Under the pieces are notes generated by a model, which ran no database searches, was not told the origin of the DNA, and saw nothing but the letters and a program-made list of their open reading frames with translations. The position numbers and the translations under genes are program-made. This document shows positions 51,872 through 59,499 of a DNA stretch of 64,000 nt, in pieces (the stretch's first letter is position 1; each line of letters begins with the position of its first letter). The DNA is taken from the NCBI GenBank assembly GCA_045578465.1, contig JAZNKJ010000030.1, forward strand, positions 1-64,000, written 5' to 3'. The stretch comes from SIG454 sp045578465. Lineage in GTDB: Bacteria > Bacillota > Clostridia > Monoglobales > Monoglobaceae.

Positions 51872-52738
51872 ATGCCAATGTTTTCGGTTTTTAAGGTAGG
51901 AATGGGGAACATTACGATTAAAGCTGTTATAACAGGCTTTCATCATGGAGAAAAGTTCCCGAAATCTCCTATGCATAACCACGCCGCATTTGAGTTTTTG
52001 TTTTTTATGCGTGGAAGCGCTATGCTTAAAACGGAAAATGATTCTGTTATCTTGGAAGAAAGGGATTCCGTCCTTATTGCCCCCGAAACCTTTCACAGCT
52101 TGATTCCCCAAGGGGAAGATACGGCCGTTATGAGCTTTACTTTCTTTATTGAGGGGAACAAAAAGAAAAGCGGTGCCGATTACGAAAAACTTGTAAAGGA
52201 ACGGCTTAAAGGCGAGAATAATATAATCCCATTCTATCAGAATAATCAGCTGGGAGAATGTCTTGGTAAAATTGCCGCCAATATATATTCGCAGTCCATC
52301 GTAGCAGAGGATATAATAAAGGCCGAGCTTGTTTTGTTATTCTCGGAAATTTTCTCTCTTTTTGAGGAAGAGAAAGGCGAAGGCAATGATTATGAAAAGA
52401 ATGCCAGCGAATATGATACACGAGCTTTTATGATTGAAGAATATTTTAATGAGCATTATAAAGAAGATATAAGCCTTGAAGAACTTGCTGAAAATCTTTA
52501 TTTAAGCGAAAAACAAACGGAGAGAATGATAAAGAGTGCATTTGGAGAGGGTTTTCGTCAGCATCTTAAAAGAATAAGACTGCTGATTGCCCAAAGACTT
52601 TTGACGGATACAGAAAAGAACATAAAGGAAATAGCAGAAGAAGTGGGTTATCAGTCCTACAACGGCTTCTACCTTGCCTTTAAAAAGACAATAGGCATTA
52701 CCCCTGAAAATTACAGAGAGAAAAATAAAAAAGCGTGA
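51872..52738 (+). CDS. AraC family transcriptional regulator
   Basis: 288 residues: N-terminal cupin sensor (MHNHAAFEFLFFMRGSAML, APETFHSLIPQGE) and C-terminal double helix-turn-helix (ISLEELAENLYLSEKQTER, EIAEEVGYQSYNGFYLAFK, GITPENYR). It probably controls the divergent aminotransferase. ATG has GGAGGGG upstream. Confidence 0.92.
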   Translation: MPMFSVFKVGMGNITIKAVITGFHHGEKFPKSPMHNHAAFEFLFFMRGSAMLKTENDSVILEERDSVLIAPETFHSLIPQGEDTAVMSFTFFIEGNKKKSGADYEKLVKERLKGENNIIPFYQNNQLGECLGKIAANIYSQSIVAEDIIKAELVLLFSEIFSLFEEEKGEGNDYEKNASEYDTRAFMIEEYFNEHYKEDISLEELAENLYLSEKQTERMIKSAFGEGFRQHLKRIRLLIAQRLLTDTEKNIKEIAEEVGYQSYNGFYLAFKKTIGITPENYREKNKKA

Positions 52739-52760
52739 TGGATTTCCATTGCGCTTTTTT
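52726..52760 (+). terminator. Terminator of araC-type gene
   Basis: AAAAAAGCGTGATGG pairs with CCATTGCGCTTTTTT with two G.T pairs and overlaps the last codons of the gene. A near-identical hairpin ends the next gene (53584-53616). Confidence 0.85.
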
Positions 52761-52815
52761 GAAGAATGACTGCAATTTTGATAAAAGGTTCATAGAGGGT
52801 GTTTTTGCAGAAATA

Positions 52816-52844
52816 TTGAAATACAGCAGACTATATGTTATAAT
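52816..52844 (+). promoter_or_regulatory. Promoter of the LiaF-like gene
   Basis: TTGAAA (52816-52821), 17-base spacer, TATAAT (52839-52844). Confidence 0.78.
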
Positions 52845-52880
52845 ATAATTGTATTTTTAGATTATTCGGAGGAATACAAA

Positions 52881-53555
52881 ATGAAAAAATTAACAGGAAT
52901 TATAATAGGAGCAATTTTAATTGCGTGTGGGGTTATTTATTTTTTAGATGCCTTTGGTATTGCCAATATGGATATCTCTCTTGACGGATGGTGGACTTTG
53001 TTTATCATTATTCCGTGCCTGAACGGACTTTTAAGTGGCAGAGAGAAATTCGGAAATTTTATCGGTCTTTTAGTAGGAGTGCTACTTCTTTTGGCAGCAC
53101 AGAATGTTTTTGGTTATGATATGATTTGGAAAATCATTGTGCCGGTTATTATAATTGTGATTGGAATAAAGCTGATTGTAAAATCCGCTTCCCCGCAGGA
53201 GAAAAAGAAAAACACCCAAGCCGCAAAAGATCAAAAAGAATATATGGCAGCTTTTGGCTCACGAAAATTTGATTATACGGAAGAAGAAATTACTGTGGCA
53301 AAAATCGGAGCGGTTTTCGGCGGAGCTACATGCAACTTGCTTGACGCCAAGATTAAGGATGGGAGCCAGCTTGACCTTTTCTGTATCTTTGGTGGTGCTG
53401 ATATTATTGTGCCTGAAAATGTGAATGTAAAAGTTAACACATTTTGCTTGTTTGGCGGAGTCAGCGACAAGCGAAAAGTAAAGCCTTCATCAAAAGATGG
53501 TGCAACTCTTAAAATAAATGGCTTTTGCATATTCGGCGGCACAGACATAAAATAA
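52881..53555 (+). CDS. LiaF-like membrane protein
   Basis: 224 residues. Four hydrophobic segments lie in the first 105 residues. A basic/polar linker is followed by a cytosolic beta-rich domain with three repeats of the type IGAVFGGATCNLLDAKI, LFCIFGGADIIVPENV and CLFGGVSDKRK. This is the LiaF C-terminal (cell-wall-active antibiotic response) layout. LiaF proteins damp LiaRS-type envelope stress systems. No two-component genes are adjacent, so its role is open. Confidence 0.82.
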   Translation: MKKLTGIIIGAILIACGVIYFLDAFGIANMDISLDGWWTLFIIIPCLNGLLSGREKFGNFIGLLVGVLLLLAAQNVFGYDMIWKIIVPVIIIVIGIKLIVKSASPQEKKKNTQAAKDQKEYMAAFGSRKFDYTEEEITVAKIGAVFGGATCNLLDAKIKDGSQLDLFCIFGGADIIVPENVNVKVNTFCLFGGVSDKRKVKPSSKDGATLKINGFCIFGGTDIK

Positions 53556-53583
53556 AGCTATTTTTAATAGGTGTGGATAACAT

Positions 53584-53616
53584 AAAAAGCGTGATGGAAA
53601 TCCATCACGCTTTTTT
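53584..53616 (+). terminator. Terminator of the LiaF-like gene
   Basis: AAAAAGCGTGATGGA, loop AA, TCCATCACGCTTTTTT: a perfect stem with six T. Confidence 0.92.
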
Positions 53617-53680
53617 GGCTGAGATGAGACGATTTGAACTCTGGAGCAGGTATTGCCGACCTACCGCATTTCGAGTGATG
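53616..53680 (-). pseudogene. tRNA-Ser 3'-half fragment, candidate attachment site
   Basis: Minus strand reads an anticodon loop CTCGAAA (CGA, Ser). A type II variable arm follows, with stem GTAGGT/ACCTGC. A T-loop-like GTTCAAATC and the end CATCTCAGCCA come after it. The 5' half of a tRNA is missing and the T stem does not pair, so it is not functional. 3' halves of tRNA genes are the usual duplicated att sites of integrase-driven elements, and mobile-element genes begin 230 bases further on. Confidence 0.5.
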
Positions 53681-53731
53681 TACATTGTGACATTCTTGAC
53701 TCTTTCTACATTCTAATATTTCTCAGACGAT

Positions 53732-53775
53732 AGAGCTGAAAACCTTGATAAAATCAGGGTTTTCAGCTCTTTTTT
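53732..53775 (+). terminator. Terminator-like hairpin near element end
   Basis: AGAGCTGAAAACC (53732-53744) pairs with GGTTTTCAGCTCT (53758-53770), followed by five T. No plus-strand gene ends just before it; it lies between the tRNA fragment and the mobile-element genes. Confidence 0.75.
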
Positions 53776-53840
53776 GCCCCTTTTCAGCTTGGTTTCTGCA
53801 ATCTTCAAAAACTATGCTTTTTGCATAAATAATTCATTTT

Positions 53841-53860
53841 GGGCAAAACGAGGGCAAAAC
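53841..53860. repeat. GGGCAAAAC direct repeats, possible integrase arm sites
   Basis: GGGCAAAAC at 53841-53849 and again at 53852-53860, 11 bases apart. Short direct repeats of this kind near an att site resemble arm-type binding sites of tyrosine recombinases. That reading is an inference. Confidence 0.4.
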
Positions 53861-53906
53861 AAAAACGCACTTAAAAACCGATAATAAACGTATGAAAGGT
53901 TGAGTT

Positions 53907-54182
53907 ATGGAATCAAAATGGAATGACTTTTGCGAAAGCTGGCTTGCTGCAGAGCCTGACTGCTTAACGGTGCTTGAAATTAAGAGGATTACAGGCTACT
54001 GCAAATCCTCGGTTCAGGGATGGATTGACAGAGGTCTTATTACTGCCTATCAGACGAATCGCTCAAATAAGATACCGAAGTCATCTCTGCTCGAATTTAT
54101 GGCAAGTAGTTACTTTCGCAATATGCATGTGAAATCAAAAAAGCTGAAAGAAAAACTAAACGAGTTTGAAAGGATGGATTGA
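53907..54182 (+). CDS. Excisionase-like helix-turn-helix protein
   Basis: 91 residues. LTVLEIKRITGYCKSSVQG, then WIDRGLITAYQTNRSNKIP, then KSSLLEFM is the pattern of MerR/Xis-type DNA-binding proteins of integrative elements. It is placed first in the element, next to the candidate attachment site. No integrase is visible in this window. Confidence 0.7.
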   Translation: MESKWNDFCESWLAAEPDCLTVLEIKRITGYCKSSVQGWIDRGLITAYQTNRSNKIPKSSLLEFMASSYFRNMHVKSKKLKEKLNEFERMD

Positions 54183-54185
54183 TTT

Positions 54186-54551
54186 ATGAATGTTGATTAT
54201 ATCAAATACGGCGATATTTATTTACCTGCACTGGAAGCACCAAAGGAGCATTACGATTTATGCAGATTTGGTCACGCTTACTTAAGACACCTGAAGCAAA
54301 ACAAAAGAGCCTTGTATTCACAGATGATGATTACCGGAAAGCTTTTAAAGCATGTGGCACACGTCGATAAGCTAGCTCGCCAGATGTATGACGATATTAT
54401 CCGTGATAGAATCGGCGATGCACCGCCAAGAGAAAATCAAATGGAATGGGTTGGCTTTATGAATAACCTCCGCAACAGCGCCGAGGAAATCGTGTACAGA
54501 GAATTTCTTTTTGAGGACGAGAAAATCAGAGAGGTGGAACGAGAACGATGA
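54186..54551 (+). CDS. TnpV-family transposon-encoded protein
   Basis: 121 residues (YIKYGDIYLPALEAPKEHY, RFGHAYLRHLKQNKRALY, then EWVGFMNNLRNSAEEIVYR). The segment order and the MxWVGxMN..R..AEE ending match TnpV proteins common on clostridial integrative elements. The biochemical role of TnpV is not settled. It overlaps the next gene by 4 bases. Confidence 0.8.
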   Translation: MNVDYIKYGDIYLPALEAPKEHYDLCRFGHAYLRHLKQNKRALYSQMMITGKLLKHVAHVDKLARQMYDDIIRDRIGDAPPRENQMEWVGFMNNLRNSAEEIVYREFLFEDEKIREVERER

Positions 54552-55357
54552 AAATATTATATCCCAATGGGTTTACGCAAATCCCCAATAAAATACTTCG
54601 CAGCAAGGTGTTAAAGCCTTTGCAAAAGGTTGTGCTTGCGGTTTTATGTAGCTATGCCAATGATGAAAACCTTGCTTTTCCATCGTATCAGACCATTGCA
54701 AATGACAGCGGAATCAGCAGACGAAAAGCTATTGAAATTATAGGCGATTTAGAAAAGCTTTGTTGTATCAAAAAGATTGAACAGAAAAGCACCAAGGGCG
54801 ATAATACTGCAAATGATTATGTGGTTCTGATAGGTGGTGCAGATTTTGCACTACCTGGTGAATCTCCTGCACTACCTGGTGAATGTGGTGCACCACCGGG
54901 TGGTGAATATCCTGCACCACGTGGTGAACGACGTGCACCCGAACAATATCTAGATAATAATATTAATAATTATTTTAATAATAACCATCAATCAATCACC
55001 GCGCACGAGATGGATGCGATGGAAAATCGAATCAAAGAAAATATCGATTATGAGATTTTAAGTGAGCGATACAAAGATGGTATGCTTGAAGAAATTGTCA
55101 GCGTAATGGTAGAAGCAGTTTGCGGAACTGCACCGACTGTTCGCATCGGTGATAACGAATTTCCGAGAGAGGTTGTGAAATCTCAGATGCTGAAAATCAA
55201 TAGCGAGCATGTGGAGTATGTCATTGACTGCATCAAGAAAAATACCACTAAGGTCAGAAACATAAAAGCCTATATGCTCAGGTGTATTTACAGTGCTCCG
55301 CAGACTATTTCGCACTACTACACTGCAGAGGTAAATCACGATTTGTATGGAGGATAA
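54548..55357 (+). CDS. Replication initiator-like protein with DUF6017 C-terminus
   Basis: 269 residues. The N-terminal winged HTH (FTQIPNKILRSKVLKPLQK, FPSYQTIANDSGISRRKAI) is like replication initiators. A Pro/Gly-rich middle (about 97-135) is encoded by 21-base iterons. The C-terminal DUF6017-like domain reads EEIVSVMVEAVCGTAPTVR, FPREVVKSQMLKINSEHVE, KNIKAYMLRCIYSAP. Such proteins are found on Tn916-like and other clostridial elements and probably start replication of the excised circle. Confidence 0.75.
   Translation: MKILYPNGFTQIPNKILRSKVLKPLQKVVLAVLCSYANDENLAFPSYQTIANDSGISRRKAIEIIGDLEKLCCIKKIEQKSTKGDNTANDYVVLIGGADFALPGESPALPGECGAPPGGEYPAPRGERRAPEQYLDNNINNYFNNNHQSITAHEMDAMENRIKENIDYEILSERYKDGMLEEIVSVMVEAVCGTAPTVRIGDNEFPREVVKSQMLKINSEHVEYVIDCIKKNTTKVRNIKAYMLRCIYSAPQTISHYYTAEVNHDLYGG
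54847..54940. repeat. 21-bp iterons inside the rep-like gene (candidate replication origin)
   Basis: The unit TGCACYACCTGGTGAAT starts at 54847, 54868, 54889, 54913 and (partial) 54934, so spacings are 21, 21, 24 and 21 bases. Units contain dyads such as CACCACGTGGTG. The spacing is two helical turns, as in plasmid iterons. They lie in the coding sequence of the replication protein, as known for RepA_N-type origins. Confidence 0.65.
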
Positions 55358-55369
55358 CACCAAAAAAAT

Positions 55370-55460
55370 AAAAACGCTAGTTTTTGCATTAGCAAGCACG
55401 GCATTTGTATAGACAAAAGCCACTTGTTAGGGGGAATCCCCTAATACCCTTTTGTTATTG
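55370..55460 (+). other. Candidate oriT upstream of mobC
   Basis: The 114-base gap before mobC contains GCTAGTTTTTGCATTAGC (55376-55393) and the hairpin TTAGGGG-GAAT-CCCCTAA (55427-55444), followed by TACCCTTTTG. A G-run hairpin next to mobC is typical of transfer origins of mobilisable elements. No nic site can be assigned. Confidence 0.5.
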
Positions 55461-55471
55461 GAGGTGGAATT

Positions 55472-55780
55472 ATGAGATACAAGCAAAAGCAATTAAATTT
55501 TTATGTTTCTGACAAGGTGTGGGAAAAACTGCAAAAATTAAAAAGGGATTCGGGTTTAACAATGACAGCAATTATATCGAAACTTATCATGGGTTACGAC
55601 ATTCATCCGCTTAAAACCGAAGAGCTCTTGAGGATATACAAGGAGCTGAATCACATAGGATGCAATATAAATCAAATTGCTCATATTGCAAATTATGAAA
55701 GACATGTGTCACAGGATAAAATAAACGAAGCAGCACAGCTCATGAATGAAGTATGGGAATGTGTACTTAGCTACGATTAG
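55472..55780 (+). CDS. MobC-like relaxosome accessory protein
   Basis: 102 residues. An N-terminal ribbon-helix-helix-like segment (QLNFYVSDKVWEKLQKLKR) is followed by the MobC region LLRIYKELNHIGCNINQIA and IANYERHVSQDKINEA. MobC opens oriT DNA for a relaxase. The relaxase gene that normally follows is not present. ATG has GGAGGTGG upstream. Confidence 0.82.
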   Translation: MRYKQKQLNFYVSDKVWEKLQKLKRDSGLTMTAIISKLIMGYDIHPLKTEELLRIYKELNHIGCNINQIAHIANYERHVSQDKINEAAQLMNEVWECVLSYD

Positions 55781-55791
55781 GAGGAATAAAT

Positions 55792-56082
55792 ATGAACTTT
55801 ATAGAAGAACTGTATTACGGAAACTTAAATCCCAGCGAAAAGCGATATGACCGAGATTCACAGTATGCAAAAGCTTTGGAAACATTTTGTAAGAACGAAA
55901 AAATCTTATCGGAAATGTTGAAGGGTGATGCATTAAAACGCTTCAATAAGCTTGTGGATGCGAGCGATGAACTTTCAGCATGCACCGGAACTGAGAATTT
56001 TAAAATGGGATTCATTCTTGGCGTTCAGCTTATGGCAGATTGCTTTAAGTATGATGCTACCACAATATTCAAAGATATTTAA
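55792..56082 (+). CDS. Hypothetical protein, DUF6809-like
   Basis: 96 residues: EELYYGNLNPSEKRYDRDS at the N-terminus and NFKMGFILGVQLMADCF near the end. This is the layout of small DUF6809 proteins often carried by clostridial mobile elements. Function unknown. AGGAGGAAT ribosome site. Confidence 0.6.
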   Translation: MNFIEELYYGNLNPSEKRYDRDSQYAKALETFCKNEKILSEMLKGDALKRFNKLVDASDELSACTGTENFKMGFILGVQLMADCFKYDATTIFKDI

Positions 56083-56092
56083 GGAGGTCATT

Positions 56093-56653
56093 ATGAAAAC
56101 TTTAAAAGCTATTGTAATCTTTATTTTGGTTGGTGTTTTTACAACTACTACATACGCCGCAGAGGTGCCGAGAGAATCGGCACCCTGCAACGCAACAGAA
56201 GAAACTATTATCACGGCAGAAGGACTTATAGGCGATATTCTAACGGAAGTACAAAACGGTTTGGGATATGCGGATGCAAGAGCGAAATCCCATAGAATCA
56301 TTTTCGGTGCTTTTATGAACGGTCAGACAAACGGCTTTAGTTATGGTGAGCTTGTTGACATAGCCAATGGTGCAATTTTTCATTATCGAAATGCTTATCT
56401 TAGACCAAACTTCTATACTGAAAATGTTGAGAGAATAAGAAGCATTATTGCACATATAATTGATGATTATAAAAATGGAAAAATAACATATGCTGAAGCC
56501 GAATTTAATGCAAGAGTAAAAATCTATCAATCCATCAATCCGTCGTTTAATCCCGATGTGGAATTCGCAAAAGATCCTATTTATAGAGATGTTCCACCCG
56601 TTGATAACAGCTTATTTGCAATAGCAAGAAAGTTGATTTTAGAAAGCAAATAA
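56093..56653 (+). CDS. Exported hypothetical protein
   Basis: 186 residues with a clear signal peptide (MKTLKAIVIFILVGVFTTTT, cut near YAAE). The mature part is mostly helical with no motif I recognise (GFSYGELVDIANGAIFHYR, ITYAEAEFNARVKIYQSI). ATG follows AAGGAGGTC. The longer frame back to 55952 overlaps the previous gene and is not used. Last gene of the mobC run. Confidence 0.7.
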   Translation: MKTLKAIVIFILVGVFTTTTYAAEVPRESAPCNATEETIITAEGLIGDILTEVQNGLGYADARAKSHRIIFGAFMNGQTNGFSYGELVDIANGAIFHYRNAYLRPNFYTENVERIRSIIAHIIDDYKNGKITYAEAEFNARVKIYQSINPSFNPDVEFAKDPIYRDVPPVDNSLFAIARKLILESK

Positions 56654-56663
56654 AAATTATTTT

Positions 56664-56704
56664 AATTAGTCAAGTGTAAATTACTCATTTATACTTGACT
56701 AATT
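56664..56704. terminator. 17-bp inverted repeat, terminator and possible operator
   Basis: AATTAGTCAAGTGTAAA (56664-56680) pairs with TTTATACTTGACTAATT (56688-56704) with one G.T pair, followed by TGTTTTTGTG. Its right arm contains the -35 of the next promoter, so it could also be a repressor site. Confidence 0.65.
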
Positions 56705-56723
56705 TGTTTTTGTGTGTTATAAT
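56695..56723 (+). promoter_or_regulatory. Promoter of the DUF234-type ATPase gene
   Basis: TTGACT (56695-56700), 17-base spacer, TATAAT (56718-56723). The -35 lies inside the inverted repeat at 56664-56704. Confidence 0.78.
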
Positions 56724-56752
56724 GTAGATAACCTAAAATGGAGGTCGTATAT

Positions 56753-58144
56753 ATGTTTATAGGCAGAGAACGAGAACTTGATGCTCTGAATAAGCTTTAT
56801 AAATCAAATAAATTTGAATTTGCGGTTATCTATGGCAGACGCCGTGTGGGTAAAACTGCGCTCATAAATGAGTTTATCGGCGATAAAAAAGCTATTTACT
56901 TTATGGGTGTTGAAAGTAACGCAAAGCAGAATCTTGAAAACTTCTCAAAAAGCATTATGGAGTTTGCAAGCAGTATTGAAACCGAGTCCTCTTTTCTTTC
57001 GTTCCAGGCGGCGCTAGAGTATGTATTCAAGCTTGCAGAGAATGAGAGAATTATCCTCGCTATTGACGAATACCCTTATGTGGCTCGTTCATCAAAAAGT
57101 CTTGCATCTACTCTGCAGCTTTTGATTGATAAATATAAAGACACATCAAAATTGATGCTTATTCTCTGTGGTTCTTCTATGTCGTATATGGAGGACCATG
57201 TGCTTGCATATAAAGCACCTTTATATGGGCGTAGAACGGCTCAAATGAAGCTTTTGCCATTTGACTTTGAAGAAACCTGCAGATATTTTAAAAATCTGTC
57301 AGACGAGGATAAAGCACTTATATACGGGGTTGCAGGTGGTACGCCTCAGTATCTTTTACAGATGGATGATAGTTTAAGTGTTGAAGATAATATCAAAAAC
57401 ACATATCTTAATCCGATTTCTTTCCTTTACGAAGAACCGACTAACCTTTTAAAACAAGAAGTTCGTGAGCCTGCAATTTATACAGCTATTATTACTGCGA
57501 TTGCAACGGGTTCTTCGAGAATGTCGGAAATTTCAAGCAAGGTTGGCGAAGATACTAATGTTTGTACGAACTACATCAAGAACCTTATGAATCTTGGTAT
57601 CGTGCAGAAAGAAACTCCATACGGTGAAAAAGCTTCTCGTAAGTCGGTTTACTCTATCGAGGATAATATGTTCCGTTTCTGGTATCGTTTTGTGCTTGAT
57701 AACAACTCAATTATAGCCCGTGGTGCTGCAGATTTGGTTTATAAGCGAATTGAACCTCAGCTTTCTGACTATATGGGGAAGGTTTTTGAAGAAATCTGTA
57801 AGCAATACCTTTGGAAACAGCTTCTTTCCGGCAACTGCCCGGTAGAGTTTAACTCACTTGGTCGTTGGTGGGGCAATGATCCAAAAGAAAAGTGTCAGAC
57901 TGAAATTGACATTATGGGTGAACAAGATAAAACCACAGCTCTTTTTGCGGAATGCAAATGGACAAACGAAAAGGTTGACCTTGGCGTTTTAGAAACGCTT
58001 GTAAAACGTAGTAATTTGTTTTCTTATAAAACAAAGCATTACTACCTTTTCTCAAAATCAGGATTCACAAAAGGTTGTATTGATAAGGTTAATGAGATGG
58101 GTAATGTAAGTTTAGTGAGTTATAATGATATTTTAAAGATCTAG
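56753..58144 (+). CDS. AAA ATPase with DUF234/PD-(D/E)XK-like C-terminus
   Basis: 463 residues. The ATPase part has IGRERELDALNKLY, Walker A VIYGRRRVGKTALI and Walker B IILAIDEYPYV, with LILCGSSMSYMED as sensor region. A winged helix (about 250-310) leads to a nuclease-like DUF234 domain with Asp in QTEIDIMGEQ and ExK in FAECKWTNEK. Common, mostly uncharacterised family in bacteria and archaea; a host-defence role is possible but not shown. ATG 56753 follows GGAGG; the ATG at 56738 precedes it. Confidence 0.85.
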   Translation: MFIGRERELDALNKLYKSNKFEFAVIYGRRRVGKTALINEFIGDKKAIYFMGVESNAKQNLENFSKSIMEFASSIETESSFLSFQAALEYVFKLAENERIILAIDEYPYVARSSKSLASTLQLLIDKYKDTSKLMLILCGSSMSYMEDHVLAYKAPLYGRRTAQMKLLPFDFEETCRYFKNLSDEDKALIYGVAGGTPQYLLQMDDSLSVEDNIKNTYLNPISFLYEEPTNLLKQEVREPAIYTAIITAIATGSSRMSEISSKVGEDTNVCTNYIKNLMNLGIVQKETPYGEKASRKSVYSIEDNMFRFWYRFVLDNNSIIARGAADLVYKRIEPQLSDYMGKVFEEICKQYLWKQLLSGNCPVEFNSLGRWWGNDPKEKCQTEIDIMGEQDKTTALFAECKWTNEKVDLGVLETLVKRSNLFSYKTKHYYLFSKSGFTKGCIDKVNEMGNVSLVSYNDILKI

Positions 58145-58161
58145 TTACAAAGGAGATTTGA

Positions 58162-58914
58162 ATGAGTAACAACAAAAGAATAATTTGGTTTTTGTCATGG
58201 TGCACTGGCATAACATTAGTAGTTGCATATATTTTTAGTATAGTAGAATTCAAACATTTATATATATCGAATGATTTTATATTAGTTCTATTTGGCGGTT
58301 TATTTTCTAGTTTCTGCGTAATGTTATTGTCAGAAATAAAAAAATACGCTGATGCAAAAAGAACCACAGAAGATTTATTGTATCAGCAATTACTCAGGTT
58401 ATACACGGAGCTTTCTTATGAAATTGAAAATGCTACAATGTTTTTGAATAATAAATCAGAAATTGTTCCGAGCGCATTATTTGATATGAGAGCTCCTGCA
58501 ATTTCACAGCTTAATATGTCACTGCGTTGCCTGGATTACAATCCATTTAGAAAGAATTCATTATATAACAATTTAGTGCAGTTTAAAAAGAATGAGATTT
58601 CTAGATTAGATTGCCATGTTGCGAATTATAATTATTTTCGACAAGCGTTAAATCTAACTCAGATAGAAACTCTAAAAATGGGTAATCCTCCTTATAATCC
58701 TACCGCTGCGGATAAACTTGTTGAAAAAGCTTTGACGAAAATAAGAAGCGAGGCGGAAGTCCAAAGAAAATCAATCGAAGGAGTTATTAATGTTGTTGTT
58801 TCGGAATTCCCTTGTAGATATAATTGGGATTCAGATAAAAATATAATAGATTCACATCACTTAGATTTAAAACAAAGCGAACAACGTAATAAAGAATTCT
58901 TTGAAGTTCAATAA
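58162..58914 (+). CDS. Two-helix membrane protein of unknown function
   Basis: 250 residues. Two N-terminal membrane segments (about 7-27, 37-57; SWCTGITLVVAYIFSIV and FILVLFGGLFSSFCVMLL) are followed by a helical cytosolic region with no motif I know. It starts 17 bases after the ATPase gene and could act with it. A+T-rich codon use suggests a foreign origin. Confidence 0.65.
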   Translation: MSNNKRIIWFLSWCTGITLVVAYIFSIVEFKHLYISNDFILVLFGGLFSSFCVMLLSEIKKYADAKRTTEDLLYQQLLRLYTELSYEIENATMFLNNKSEIVPSALFDMRAPAISQLNMSLRCLDYNPFRKNSLYNNLVQFKKNEISRLDCHVANYNYFRQALNLTQIETLKMGNPPYNPTAADKLVEKALTKIRSEAEVQRKSIEGVINVVVSEFPCRYNWDSDKNIIDSHHLDLKQSEQRNKEFFEVQ

Positions 58915-58930
58915 ACTACATAGTGTATGT

Positions 58931-58962
58931 AAAAGCCTATTCCTTAAAAGGGATAGGCTTTT
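58931..58962 (+). terminator. Terminator after the membrane protein gene
   Basis: AAAAGCCTATTCC pairs with GGGATAGGCTTTT (one G.T pair), loop of 6, then AATTGT. Confidence 0.78.
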
Positions 58963-58987
58963 AATTGTACTATTTATTTAAAACATA

Positions 58988-59035
58988 TTGACAAATACTT
59001 ATTTTTATTATATAATAGTTTGTAAGTTAACTAAC
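58988..59035 (+). promoter_or_regulatory. Promoter of the XRE-methyltransferase operon with operator-like palindrome
   Basis: TTGACA (58988-58993), 17-base spacer, TATAAT (59011-59016): full consensus. Immediately downstream GTAAGTTAACTAAC (59021-59034) is a near-palindrome around GTTAAC, a likely site for the XRE protein. Confidence 0.8.
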
Positions 59036-59055
59036 GTACATAGAGGTGATGAAAA

Positions 59056-59499
59056 ATGAACGAAAATAAGAAAACAAAATGCTCTGAATATGATTTGGAA
59101 TTATTGTCATCTGAAGAAAGTTTTGGACAATACCTCAGAAGGGTACGTATGTGTCAAGGCATATCAATTCGACAATTAGCTAAAAAAATAGATATTACAC
59201 CCACATATCTTAGTGACATTGAGAACGGAAATAATAAACCGCCGGATAAAGTTCTGCTTCTTAAAATCATTAACGAATTACAATTAGATTCTTCTTTGAA
59301 AACTAAAAGCAATTTGTTTGATTTGGCTGCAAAAGAACGAAATGATATCCCGATAGATATTAAAGACTATATTTTGAGCAATAGTAGTATTCTTCAAATA
59401 ATACGAGAGGCAAAAGAAAAATCTTCCTCTGACAAAGAAATAAAGAGTCGTATTTTGAAAAGAACTGGAGGAAATGATTATGAAAAGCAAAAATCCTAA
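59056..59499 (+). CDS. XRE-family transcriptional regulator
   Basis: 147 residues. The helix-turn-helix reads FGQYLRRVRMCQGISIRQL, AKKIDITPTYLSDIENGNN. Located directly before the methyltransferases, like controller proteins of restriction-modification systems, although it is longer than classical C proteins. ATG has AGAGGTGATG upstream. Confidence 0.88.
   Translation: MNENKKTKCSEYDLELLSSEESFGQYLRRVRMCQGISIRQLAKKIDITPTYLSDIENGNNKPPDKVLLLKIINELQLDSSLKTKSNLFDLAAKERNDIPIDIKDYILSNSSILQIIREAKEKSSSDKEIKSRILKRTGGNDYEKQKS

Noticed and set aside
54847..54940. CRISPR array
   Set aside because: Repeats are 21 bases apart without unique spacers, lie in a coding frame, and no cas genes are present; the RecB/Cas4-like nuclease at 61.4 kb is not next to Cas1/Cas2.
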